Below are positions 1 through 9,896 of a stretch of 64,000 nucleotides of DNA, piece by piece. The translations under genes were made by a program, and so were the position numbers. The notes beneath the pieces were generated by a model that saw only the letters and a program-made list of their open reading frames with translations, was not told the DNA's origin and made no database searches. How positions within the stretch are numbered: position 1 is the first letter of the stretch; every line of letters starts with the position of its first letter. The stretch comes from Locusta migratoria (taxonomy: Eukaryota; Arthropoda; Insecta; Orthoptera; Acrididae): contig CM048746.1 of NCBI GenBank assembly GCA_026315105.1, forward strand, positions 639,027,398 to 639,091,397, given 5' to 3'.

Positions 1-229
1 CTAACCCTAAAAGTTTTCAATTCCATTCAATTTGTTTTTAATTTTTCAGTCTATCATTTATACTTGGGCGTGAAACAATATATTGGGACGTCTGTCTCTT
101 ATTAGAGTGGGCCAACCACTTCTGGAAACTAGTTCACTTTTACTTTTATACCCAGCTATTACCCAAAACAGATAATATAACTAGAAACAGAGTCGTTAGT
201 TTTTTAACTTAATAGCTCAACTATAATTT

Positions 230-549
230 CTGAGATAAAAAGTAAATACGATATTTTTACAGCCTGGTGATTCAGGGATCGAGACGTGGCTGCACGATCC
301 GTTACAGTCATGCGGATAAGGTGCCTGTTATCTCGACTGCTAGCGATAGAGGCCGTTGGGATCCAGCATGGCGTTCCGTATTGCCCTCCTGAACGCACCG
401 ATCCCATATTCTGCTAACAGTCATTGGATCGCGACCAACGCGAGCAGCAATGTCGTATACGATAAACCGCAATCGCAATAGGCAACAATCCGTCCTTTAT
501 CAACGTCGGAATCGTGAAGGTACGTATTTCTCCTCCTTACACGAGGCAT
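230..549 (-). pseudogene. Tc1-like transposase N-terminal fragment
   Basis: Reading the minus strand from the ATG at 549 gives MPRVRRRN, then a helix-turn-helix segment containing ARVGRDPMTVSRIWDRCVQ, then, after a frameshift near 350, RDNRHLIRMTVTDRAATSRSL. This two-HTH order is typical of Tc1-family transposases (Tc1/mariner superfamily), which bind the terminal inverted repeats and cut and paste the element. Only about 110 residues remain of an expected 340 or so. The catalytic DDE domain should lie below position 230 and is missing. No inverted repeats were found. The piece is an old, dead fragment. Family assignment is fairly sure; exact ends are not. Confidence 0.7.
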
Positions 550-1397
550 CACAACAAAGTTTCACCACTCAACGCCTGTCAACTGCTGTTTGTTTATGAG
601 AAATCGTTTGGAAACTTTCCTTGTGTCAGAACGTTGTAGGTGTCGCCATCGGCGCCAACCTTGTGCGAATGCTCTGGAAAGCTAATCATTTGCATATCAC
701 AGCATCTTCTTCCTGTCGGATAAAGTTCGCGTCTGTAGCATGTCATATTCGTGGAATAGCAATTTTAATGGCCATGAGTGTATAAGTAAGACCTAAATCG
801 TGTAATTCGACCCTGGTGTTGATGAATTCTTGGACTGAGTTGGGAAGTGTATTCTCAAGGTAGCGCATCCACGTTAAGACACTTACTGAACATCTGATCG
901 CACAGTACCATCATTCCAACACACTGCAGTAGCTGCCACATGTCATCTTTCTAGCCACCGTTCCAACATACCCAGCAGATTTTCGATGGTGTTCAAGTCT
1001 GGTTTTCTTTACTCGTCAGTGGAGATGCAATTATTTGGGGAGTGTTCACGACATCCCTCACATTCTCCCCCAGCCCAGTGAACCATAATGTCGTCATGTT
1101 GAATAGTGCCTTGTAGTGAAGCGACCGATTCCATATCTTGACTGCATGCAGTTCCCATTGCAGTGTTCTTTCACTAGCTGTTTGGGCTGGACCTATGTTC
1201 ACTGTCTGCGGCTGTTCCTGTTGGGTTGATTTTGATTCACAAGCATGAAACGCATCTCGCGTCCCTCCTCGTAAGATTATGTTTCCGTCTACTGTTCTGA
1301 TGGGTTTGCTTGCCACGTGTGTTACACCACTGGTTGTGGATAATTTGAATAGTCTGCCTCGAACCAACAACAAACCCAGCAACAACCCACACCGTGG
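550..1397. other. unassigned intergenic sequence
   Basis: No gene or clear repeat was recognised. Short open frames on both strands look like chance. Parts near 960-1100 are not AT-rich and could be old transposon sequence, but nothing supports an assignment. Confidence 0.4.
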
Positions 1398-1660
1398 AGC
1401 CATGGGCGCGCGCAATCACGAATGCTCTTTAAGTCCGGGGAGTATGGTGGACGGTACAGTACTTCCCAGTCCCATTCACCGGACAGAGCAGCAAAAGCTT
1501 TCGCTGTATGCGCCCGCGCTTTGTCTAAATGATTGGCGGGTTACGCAGGAAGTGTTGCCGATTCTTTCGCAAAGCTGGTCTTTGGTGATCCTCCAAAATG
1601 GACAGTAATAATCTGCATTGACGGTCTGCCGTGGAGGATCGTAAAGCGTTACGTTCGTAC
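1398..1660 (-). pseudogene. mariner-like transposase catalytic-domain remnant
   Basis: Minus-strand frames contain, in order, QTVNADYYCPFW, a segment resembling the catalytic D-x-ARPHTA motif (DKARAHTAKAFAAL), and WEVLYRPPYSPDL, the hallmark PPYSPDL block of mariner transposases. At least two frame changes and stops separate these pieces. The residues after PPYSPDL, which should carry the third catalytic Asp, are lost. Neighbouring sequence to about 2090 has a 147-residue open frame on the same strand that I could not assign. This is a dead fragment of a Tc1/mariner-superfamily element; no terminal repeats were found. Confidence 0.6.
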
Positions 1661-4168
1661 ACGAAAATCGCCATACTGCGGCTCTGACGTAATTTCAACA
1701 TTCGCGGCGACCCATAATGACGCCATTCGCTGGATTGGCGCTAGGACCACCTGTCCGATAGATGTCTGCCACAGTTTACCGACTTTCGTTGAAGGCTTTT
1801 TACACAACGTACCACTTTTCTGTACGGCAATGCCGATTCCCCCCACGTCGCTTGAAGACGTTGACACTGTCGTGCTGTAGACCTCTGGCACATTCAATCT
1901 TGATCCAACTCCGTTGTTCCTGTTTCGAAAACATAGTGACACCGTTACGTTAGATCTGTCGCTCGCAAGAAACTGTTTCCCTCGATTGTGCGCACACCGG
2001 TGGACGTGGAACGGACGAGTCCTTTTGCTCGGAGGTAAGGTAGAAATGTCAACAACTTGTGCTATCAGCGACAGTAGTAGATTCCATTGCATAGTGTCTC
2101 CACAGCAGTGTTGTCACTATTTAAGTTCAATACCTCGTGTCATACGTTCCGTTATAACACTTCCAATGTTTGTAGAGTGTTTTCCTCGAAAGCTGCCTAC
2201 AATTTCTTTTTCTTTTTCTTTTTTTTTTTTTTTTTTTTTTTAATTACAGAACAGCGCACAACGAATACGTGATTGATGAAATGGCGACGAATGCAGGGGA
2301 AACTGTTCTTAGAATTCCTCTGTACCGCTGAAAATTAAACTCCATCGAGTAAGTGTGGACCACAATCAAAGGCTATGTTGCAGCGAAAGACGAAACATAC
2401 AAAAAGCCGGAAATTAAATAACTGCAAGAAGAAGCATTAAAAACGGTGACTGCAGACGTTTGGAACAAGTGTGTCCTCCGTGTCGTATTTTTAGTTGAAA
2501 GTCAAATGTGGAAACTGTATAGGAGAGAGACGCGCGGTTTGGTATAAACATCAATGAAAACAGTTCGTTTGACAGAATGAACCTTGTTTCGCCGCCCTTT
2601 ACCATTATTATTACTGGTAATGTTATTAAAAATTGTGTATGAATGGAGCATTTTGTTAGAAACCTGTATGAAAACAAATCTGTTTTGACAGAATGAACTC
2701 AGTTTCATCGTACTTTTAACATTATTCTAACTGGCTTTGATTCTTCCATGTCGTGCTTTATTTCGTTACATTGTTGTCCAGGTTTGTCAGGGTCCGCTAT
2801 GACGTCAGCTCGGCAGCCAGCCGACGCCACCAGCTGCAAAGCGTGCGCCAAGCATTTTGTACACCTCTTCGTATTCCGTGAGCACCGAATGCTTTCTATG
2901 GAAACGTTCGTTGTCGCTCACGTGACACTGTTTACGTTTCGTCCCAGCTGTCGGTGAACGGACTATGGTTATAATTTTCTTCCTTGAACCCTTTCGCCAT
3001 TCTTCGGGTACATATTTATGAGATCACGTGAACTGTGGCTGTCTGGTTACACAGACCACTAAACTGCATTACCAGCAATCATACATGTGTGGGCAACAAA
3101 ATACTGGGCAAGGAGAGTACTGACGCCCATTAATATAGGTCGAAGAATGAGAAATGAAAGAAATTGACTTCCGCAACGATATTTTTTGAATGCGGGAAAC
3201 ACATGGTTCCGGAATAAGACTAATCCAAAGATAATATGAGGCGAGAGAAATACGAAGAGGGCAATGAGCTTAAATTCCATAGAGTGGCTATATGTCCGCC
3301 ATGTTTGAGGCAAATTGAACTGGCGTCCTCCATGTTATTTGGGGTATCGGCTGACAGCTGGTGTGGCATACCCACTCGAGAATTATACGTATTTACAGTT
3401 CCACGATTTAAATAAAGACTGGCAATTGAATACTGATGTGCATCAAGTTTCGACAGACCTTTTCGAAACTGCGAATTGACGAACCTGGTTGTATATTTCC
3501 TAAAAGTGCGGTAATGAAATTTCACGAACCTGTCAGTATTACAGTTCGAGTTCGAAGTATAACAGATGCGATTCGCAATAACAACTAAAGTGCCGCTGTG
3601 AAAATATTTATGTAGATTTGTTATGAATAATAATTATGACCATGGATTCGCTTCTGTTGTTAATGTTTTGCTACAACTGCTTTCAAAAAGTCTAGTATAC
3701 ATTTATCTTTTGGTTACTAAACCTATTAACTCTACAAACTTGTAAAACTGCTGTTAAAGTGTTTAGTTGTGAACATTGGTGGACGAAATGTGCGTACAAA
3801 GACGAATGTGACAACAAAATACGGGAATTAAAAATGGGCCTAGGTCATTTACCTGAAAAACATTCCACGTCGAAATAAGATGTCATTAATAAGTTTCCTT
3901 GTTGCCATGGTGAAACAAGTAACGTTTGCTACGTGAAGTTTGAGTACAAAGAAGAAAATGACAATAGAATATTGCAATGAAAATGCGCCTGGGTTAGCTA
4001 TCACATAAGCATTTCACACCGAAATAACGTACCATTAATAACGCTGAAATAAATACATCTTTGTTACAAAGAACACAGACATACACAAGTGAAAACTTTT
4101 GGATGTCATTACTACTTTCACACTTTGCGCTGGTTGCATGTAAACCATGTTCGATCAAGTATTGTCAA
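1661..4168. other. unassigned sequence with a poly-T tract
   Basis: No supportable gene. A T-rich run ending in over 20 consecutive T at 2201-2241 may be the A tail of a minus-strand retroposon, but no body was recognised. From about 3540 the sequence is AT-rich and unremarkable. Confidence 0.4.
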
Positions 4169-4364
4169 AATGTTCAAATGTTTGTAAAGCTTATGGGACT
4201 TAACTACGGGGTCATCAGTCCCTAAACTTAGAAACTACTTATGAACTACTTACGAACTAGGACGGCACAAATATCCATGCCCGAGGGGGGATTCGAACCC
4301 CCGACCGTAGTGGCCGTGCAGACCGTGACTGAAGCGCCTCAGTCCCCTCGGCCACCGCGGCCGG
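4169..4364 (-). mobile_element. tRNA-derived SINE (family A) with 13-bp TSD
   Basis: On the minus strand the element starts GCCGGCCGCGGTGGCCGAGG, which resembles a tRNA A box region, followed by the B box GGTTCGAATCCCC, then a tRNA-unrelated body ending in TTGAACATTTTG. Direct repeats caagtattgtcaa at 4156-4168 and 4365-4377 flank it exactly, so it is a complete retroposed SINE. It encodes no protein; SINEs of this kind are transcribed by RNA polymerase III and mobilised by a LINE reverse transcriptase. Related copies are at 25262, 25787 and 54079. Confidence 0.9.
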
Positions 4365-5762
4365 CAAGTATTGTCAACAACAAATGAAAATACTTTTAAA
4401 GGAATAGACACTCAAAAGTGTGGTTTCATTAAACACAGGAGCGACAGAAGAGGAAATATCTCAAACCACACTAGGTAGAAAACTGAGCATTTTTATGGCT
4501 TGTACTGCAAGGGAATTGCCGAATAGGTCATCTGAAGTTTCTCTCTGAGGCAGCTAAGTGCCATCAGTCAAGAATTTTGTTTGAGTATAGACAGACTGAG
4601 ATCAAACAAGGCAAAGCATTTGGAGAAGTACTTGTCGTTTTGTCATTTCGATTCGTGCATTTAAATGCTGAATAAACTTTAGGCATATTTCACCAGAAAA
4701 AATTGTATAGGTAATACAATATACACTAAAAACAACACTTCAAGATCAAGAACAACATACGATTTACATACTCCTCTCAAGTGTACTGACCACAAAAAAT
4801 ATGGCGGCCGAGTTTAAAGAAGTTGCCGCAAAGAGCGCTGTAACTCGTGTGTTAGCCACTCTATAAAATTTAAGCATAATTTTTTTTTTTTCCGTGAGAG
4901 AGACATCTTGTACAAACATAACATGAAACACAAAACAAAAATGAAAATCAATGAATATAAATACAAATTAGCCATTAATAACACACATATTTACACGTAA
5001 CAGTAATAACAGTTCAAAAGGTCTTTTCCCCAGGATTAAACACTAAACTATGCTAGCCCAAAATCTGGCTACATCACACGCATCACTGGTAGCACCAGTC
5101 AGGTCCTGCATGGTACAGCAGGCTGGACATAGCGCACACTGTAGCAGATGCTCGGTGCTTTGTTCTTTTCCACACTCGCACATCAGAGATGCATCAGAGA
5201 GGCCCCATCTTCTCATGTTGACTTTGGATCTTGTTACGTTGGTCTGCAGTCTATTGAGGGACTTCCATGTCATCCAGTCCTCCTCATAGCCAGGTGGAAG
5301 TACTTCCTGTGGGGTCATCCAGCCACCAAGGTCCCCGATCTTTGCTCTCCACATCTCCAGCCTGGTCAGTTGCGGTGATTTGTCGAGCTCCGTCGTTGCA
5401 TGCAGAAAGCTTTTCCTTGATTTGAGTCTGCTATGGGCTGGCTGATAATCAAAAAGGGGATGGGATAATAATTTCGATGCCTTTGCTCGTTCCATTCTGG
5501 CTGTGACTTCCCTTCTAATCCCAGGTGGCGCTATACCAGCCAGGCAGTAAAGTTTTTCAACTGGCGTTGGCCTTAGACATCCCGTGACAATGCGGAAGGT
5601 TTCGTTTAGAGCCACATCCACTTGTTTAGCGTGATATGAGTTGTACCATACTAGGCACGCGTATTCTGCAGCTGAGCAACACAGAGACAGGACTGTGGTT
5701 CTTAATGTATTGTGTTGTGTACCCCAGATTGAGTCTGCGAGCTTGCGAACAATATTATTTCT

Positions 5763-6642
5763 GAAACTTCCTGGCAGATTAAAATTGTGTGCCGGAACCG
5801 GGACTCAAACCTGGGACCTTTGCCTTTCGCGGGCAAGCGCACAACCGACTGTGCTGTCCCGACACGACTCACGATGCCGCCTCACAACTTTACTTCCGCC
5901 AGTACCTCGCCTCCTACTTTCCAAACTTCACAGAAGCTCTCCTGCGAACCACGCAAGACTAGCACTCCTGGAAGAAAGGATATGGTGGAGACATGGCTTA
6001 GCCACAGCGTAAGGGATGTTCCTAGAATGAAACTTTCATTCTGCAGCGGAGTGTGCGCTGATATGAAACTTCCTGGAAGATTAAAATTGTGTGCCGGAAC
6101 CGGGTCTCGAACCTGGGACCTTTGCCTTTCGCGGGCAAGCGAAAGTTTGGAATGTAGGAGGCGAGGTACTGGCGGAAATAAAGTTGTGAGGCGGCATCGT
6201 GAGTCGTGTCGGGATATCACAGTCGGTTGTGCGAAAGGCAAAGGTCCCAGGTTCGAGTCCCGGTTCCGTCACTCAATTTTAATCTGTCAGGAACTTTCAT
6301 ATCAGCACACACTCCGCTGCAGAGTGAAAGTTTCATTCTGGAAACATCCCTTTGGCTGTGGCTAAGCCATGTCTCCACCATATCCTTTCTTCAAGGAGTG
6401 CTAGTCTTGCGTGGTTCGCAGGAGAGCTTCTGTGAAGTTTGGAAAGTAGGAGGCGAAATACTGGCGGAAGTAAAGTTGTGAGAACGGACCGTGAGTCGTG
6501 TCGGGATATCTCAGTGGTAGAGCGCTTGTCCGCCAAAGGCAATGGTCCCAGGTTCGAGTCCCGGTTCCGGAACACAGTTTTTATCTGCCAGGAAGTTTCA
6601 TATCAGCGCACACTCCGCTGCAGAGTGAAAGTTTCATTCTGA
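5763..6642. mobile_element. 880-bp tRNA-bearing palindromic element with 12-bp TSD
   Basis: The insert is bounded by perfect direct repeats aatattatttct at 5751-5762 and 6643-6654. It is built from related units: one full unit on the minus strand (5763-6062), a partial minus unit (6063-6140), then two plus-strand units (about 6141-6340 and 6341-6640). The units share GAAACTTCCTGGCAGATT, a tRNA-like core with B box GGTTCGAGTCC, and a tail with GCAGAGTGAAAGTTTCATTC. It lacks any protein frame. The arrangement can fold into a large hairpin. Whether it moved as a SINE-like retroposon or a foldback DNA element is unresolved; TSD length fits retroposition. Confidence 0.8.
6501..6570 (+). other. tRNA-like segment inside the palindromic element
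   Basis: This segment folds as a near-cloverleaf. Acceptor ends TCGGGAT and GTTCCGG pair with wobbles, the D arm contains CTCAGTGGTAGAGC, the anticodon stem is TTGTC/GGCAA and the T arm holds GGTTCGAGTCC. The anticodon loop CGCCAAA lacks the U normally at position 33, so a working tRNA is unlikely. Inverted, diverged copies lie at about 5790-5870 and 6085-6140, and another plus copy near 6215-6270. It marks the tRNA origin of the element. Confidence 0.6.
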
Positions 6643-6800
6643 AATATTATTTCTAGCAGCTACTCTGCATTTGGTGATCATGCAGTGCTCTTTGTAGGTA
6701 AGCGGTCGGTCAAAAGTTACACGCAGATATTTAAGTTCGTTGGAAAAGGGTCATTGATTAGCTGGAAAATCAATAACGGAGACGGATGTAACAGCGCTTG

Positions 6801-7358
6801 AAGAGAGCATCGTGAGCGCTACTGGATGTCGGCGGTTGATAGGGCAGCGTTCTGTAGTGTGAACTGCGCCACGGCCAGTCTCGTATCGAGTCCGCAGAAG
6901 GGCTGCGTTATACGGTTAAAGCTACGAGCGGCGTCCAGGAGGCATTTGTGGTGGGTGCTCTGCACAGACACACACTGGTCTGCCGTCTGCCGCTGCCGGC
7001 CATACATATTGAGAGAGCAGGGAGGCCAGAGCCTGGCTCCATTAATATCCGGCCGGTCTCCGTCCTCTGGAAGCCACGACGTGTCCGGACTGTCCGGCAG
7101 GTCCTGTGCGAGAGCTCCTCTCCAGTATCACGCGCTGCGGTGGATTCCGGTCCACACACTGCCACACTAGGGTTGCTGGAGTATCTAGACCATGATTTTA
7201 CAACGCCAGTATCTAACTTAGCACTAGCCTAGGAAGTTTTTTTTTTCTTTGTGTAAGTAGTGGAGTACTCAATGCAGGATTCAGTCTGTGCGCTTGCGTT
7301 AGTAATGAACGTATTCTAAGAGTAACGTGTTGTGCTCTATGTAAAAATACTCGTTAAT
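6801..7358. other. unassigned, moderately GC-rich sequence
   Basis: Overlapping short open frames on both strands at 6820-7230 reflect GC content rather than a recognised gene. No repeat signature was identified. Confidence 0.4.
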
Positions 7359-7436
7359 AGTAGTCGTGTGTAGTTCGCGAACGAACAAGTTCGGAAGAGC
7401 GCTCCCATAGGCGAACAACGCGAACGAGATTAGATT

Positions 7437-7878
7437 AATACTTGTTCCCTAGATTACATATACGACATTGACGATTCATCGTCAGACGCACAGGACACCG
7501 TGCCCACGGGTGCGGTTCCTGAAGGGGGATGCTTGTCCACTTTTGGTCGAGCTGATCTCTACGAGATTACGAGAGTAACTCGGGCGTCCGATCATTGATT
7601 GTCGTGAGTGCATTCGTGTTCTCTCGATAATCCATTTTTAGTCCGGGGCAAGTCCCGGAGACAAATTAAATTGGTCCCAATCCCCGGTTCTGACCAAGGT
7701 TTTCGGGAGGTTTTCCTTGGTTGTAAGGCGTATGCCGGAACTGGTAAGCCCCTCCCACTTATTCCCAATTGGGATTCCCCCTTTGTCCCAATATCAGCTT
7801 GTCTGATAACCGCGACTCTTTATGGGCCGGATCTCAAACAGACCGCTCCACTCCTCGGAGTGGATAATGAAAAGAATA

Positions 7879-7929
<51 letters not shown>

Positions 7930-9116
7930 GACATTTCGTAATGATGTGGAACGTGCAAGTTTAGTAAATGTTGTCTATACTTGACAATCAATATTTTAAA
8001 GATTTTTAAAAAAAATTTAAATTCTTTTTTTAATTTTTTCAAGTTTTATCTAATAATTCATCTACATTGTAGAACGAGTTACCATTCGGAAATTCCTTTA
8101 ATTTCTTTTTAAATACTAGTTGGCTATCTGCCAGACTTTTGATGCTACTTAGTAAGTGACCAAAGACTTTTGTGGCAGCATAATTAAACCCTTTCTGAGC
8201 CACATTGAATAGTGAATATCATCCTTTCTCATAGTGTTGCAGCTATGCACAATGCTATTACTTTTGAATTGGTTCGGATTGTTAATAACAAATTTCATGA
8301 GTGGATATATGTATTGTGAAGACTCCTTGATCCCTAAAATGTCTGCAGGATGCTCTTGAGTGGGCTCCAGGAATTATTCTGCTTACACGCTTTTGTGCAA
8401 TGAATAATTTTTTACTCCATGTTGAATTGCCCCAGAAGATGATCCCATATGAAAGCAGTGAATGAAAATAGGCGTAGTAAGCTAATTTACTGAGATGTAT
8501 ATCACCAAATTTTACAATGACTCTGATAGCATAAGTAGCTGAACTCAAACGTTTCAGGAGATCTTCAATATGATTATTACAATCCAGTCCCTCGTCAATG
8601 CAAAGACCTAAAAATGTTGAATATTCTTCCTTAGCTACAGATTTATGTTCAAAGTCTAAATTTATTAATGGTGTCATCCCATTTACTGTATGAAACTGTA
8701 TATACTGGGTTTTATCAGAGTTTAATAAGACTCCATTTGTAGAGAACCACTTAATAACTTTCTGGAAGATATCATTTACAATTTCATCAGTTAATTCCTG
8801 TTTATCAGGTGTGATAGCTATACTTGTATCATCAGCGAAAAGTACTAGCTTAGCATCTTCGTGAATGTAGAATGGCAAGTCATTAATATATAAAAGAACA
8901 GCAAAGGACCCAATACTGAACCTTGTGGGACCCCATTTTTGATAATTCCCCAGTTAGAAGAATTAATTGTTTCATTTATATCATGTGAACTGCTTATTTC
9001 AACTTTCTGCACTCTTCCAGTTAAGTATGATTTAAACCATTTGTGCACTGTCCCACTCATACCACAATACTTAAGCTTATTAAGAAGAGCTCCATGATTT
9101 ACGAAATCAAAAGCTA
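7437..9116 (-). mobile_element. LINE nested in the foldback left arm
   Basis: Removing 7437-9116 rejoins the foldback arm at a point matching its right arm (GCGAACG/GTTCGCAG). Minus-strand frames encode RT motifs: AFDFVNH and GVPQGSVLGPLLF (8845-9117), then FADDTS (near 8820), NSDKTQYIQF, FLGLCID, YFHSLLSYGIIFWG and QKRVSRIIPGA (8282-8878). The catalytic Asp pair of FADD is kept. One frameshift near 8880 separates the two blocks and another precedes the C-terminus. The copy is 5'-truncated; its 3' end is GATTAGATTAATAC on the plus strand at 7437. The post-RT motifs are Jockey-superfamily-like. A 457-bp insert lies at 7470-7926. Confidence 0.8.
7470..7926 (+). mobile_element. 457-bp insert ending in a long T run, 9-bp TSD
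   Basis: Direct repeats tacgacatt at 7461-7469 and 7927-7935 flank the insert, and removing it restores continuous LINE 3' sequence (ACGACATTTCGTAATGATG). The insert has no meaningful reading frame, includes segments such as AGTCCGGGGCAAGTCCCGG and GGTTTTCCTTGGTTGTAAGGCG, and ends with about 48 T residues (7880-7927). Read on the minus strand, the A run would be at the wrong (5') end for a normal retroposon; read on the plus strand the tail is poly-T. I did not recognise the family. It may be an unusual SINE. Confidence 0.65.
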
Positions 9117-9355
9117 GTTCGCAGATCCCTCGCCTCTTAGTTCGTCCGCTCCTTTTCCGAAGACTGACGCGTAACAGCAAAAGGACGCGACAGCGCGCAG
9201 AATCGCGTGATTCCCTTCTGCCAGTTGCCGTCATTTCGAGATGAGATGCAGCTCAGCTGTAGTTTTAGTAGCGGTAGCAAAAGCCAAAACAAGCGGATGA
9301 ACTAAAACGAGCGATTTACTTCGTGGCCGAGCTGCGGACTGAAACGAGAGCTACC

Positions 9356-9600
9356 GGTCGCGAACTAAAAAATGCGCGATAGGTCGCGAACTAAAATATG
9401 CGCGATGGGTCGCGAACTAAAATATGCGCGATAGGTCGCGAACTAAAATATGCGCGATGGGTCGCGAACTAAAATATGCGCGATGCGTTGCGAACTAAAA
9501 TATGCGCGATGTGTCACGAACTAAAATATGCGCGATGGGTCGCGAACTAAAATATGCGCGATCGGTCGCGAACTAAAACGTGAGTTACCGGTCGCGAACT
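9356..9600. repeat. 26-bp tandem repeat in foldback left arm
   Basis: Nine consecutive 26-bp units of the form GGTCGCGAACTAAAATATGC plus GCGATN run from 9356 to 9589, followed by a partial unit. The matching part of the right arm (about 11570-11680) has only three or four diverged units. Internal short tandem repeats are characteristic of foldback transposon arms. Confidence 0.9.
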
Positions 9601-9862
9601 ATTATGTCAAAAGTATCTTGCTTCTTAGGTCGTTGGATTCTTTTCCGAAAACTGACAGGCAATAACGATAGGGCGCGTAGCAGAATTAAAAATCACCTGT
9701 TTTCCTTCTGCTGATGAGAGCCATTTCGAGGTTAGTGTCTGCCTGCCAGATGACATAGTTCAGTGCTACAAAATTTATGCTTTGAAGTATTCTGCAATCT
9801 GCAATATCTGACTAATAAATTCCATAATGCCAACCTTAAACGCGAGAAATTATTCACAAACT

Positions 9863-9896
<34 letters not shown>

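Larger units (their letters stand above)
4879..6800 (-). mobile_element. non-LTR retrotransposon (LINE) 3' end, interrupted
   Basis: The minus strand encodes the C-terminal part of a LINE ORF2. The main block, 5043-5757 plus 6655-6760, reads from LKYLRVTFDRPLTYKEHC through NNIVRKLADSIWG, AAEYACLVWYNSYH and ALNETFRIVTGCLRPTPVEK to a terminal cysteine cluster (CECGKEQSTEHLLQC). These are conserved post-RT regions of arthropod LINEs; the RT catalytic core is absent (5' truncation). A T run at 4880-4891 is the expected A tail of a minus-strand copy, with a 3' UTR of about 150 bp before the stop at 5043. A palindromic element sits at 5763-6642. Clade was not assigned. Confidence 0.75.

Noticed and set aside
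1..10. ctaaccctaa at the window start resembling telomeric repeat
   Set aside because: Only a single motif, not a tandem array; the insect telomere unit (TTAGG/CCTAA) is not repeated here.
1649..2092. 147-codon minus-strand open frame as a gene
   Set aside because: It leads into a mariner remnant but shows no recognised domain, and an overlapping plus-strand frame is equally open.
6501..6570. Functional tRNA gene
   Set aside because: It lacks U33, has inverted sister copies within a mobile element, and is part of an inserted 880-bp unit.
7608..7964. 118-codon plus-strand open frame ending in polyphenylalanine
   Set aside because: It is the translation of an inserted repeat with a poly-T run; no homology or coding character.
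9356..9600. 26-bp repeats as a CRISPR array
   Set aside because: The units are back-to-back with no spacers and lie in a foldback transposon arm.
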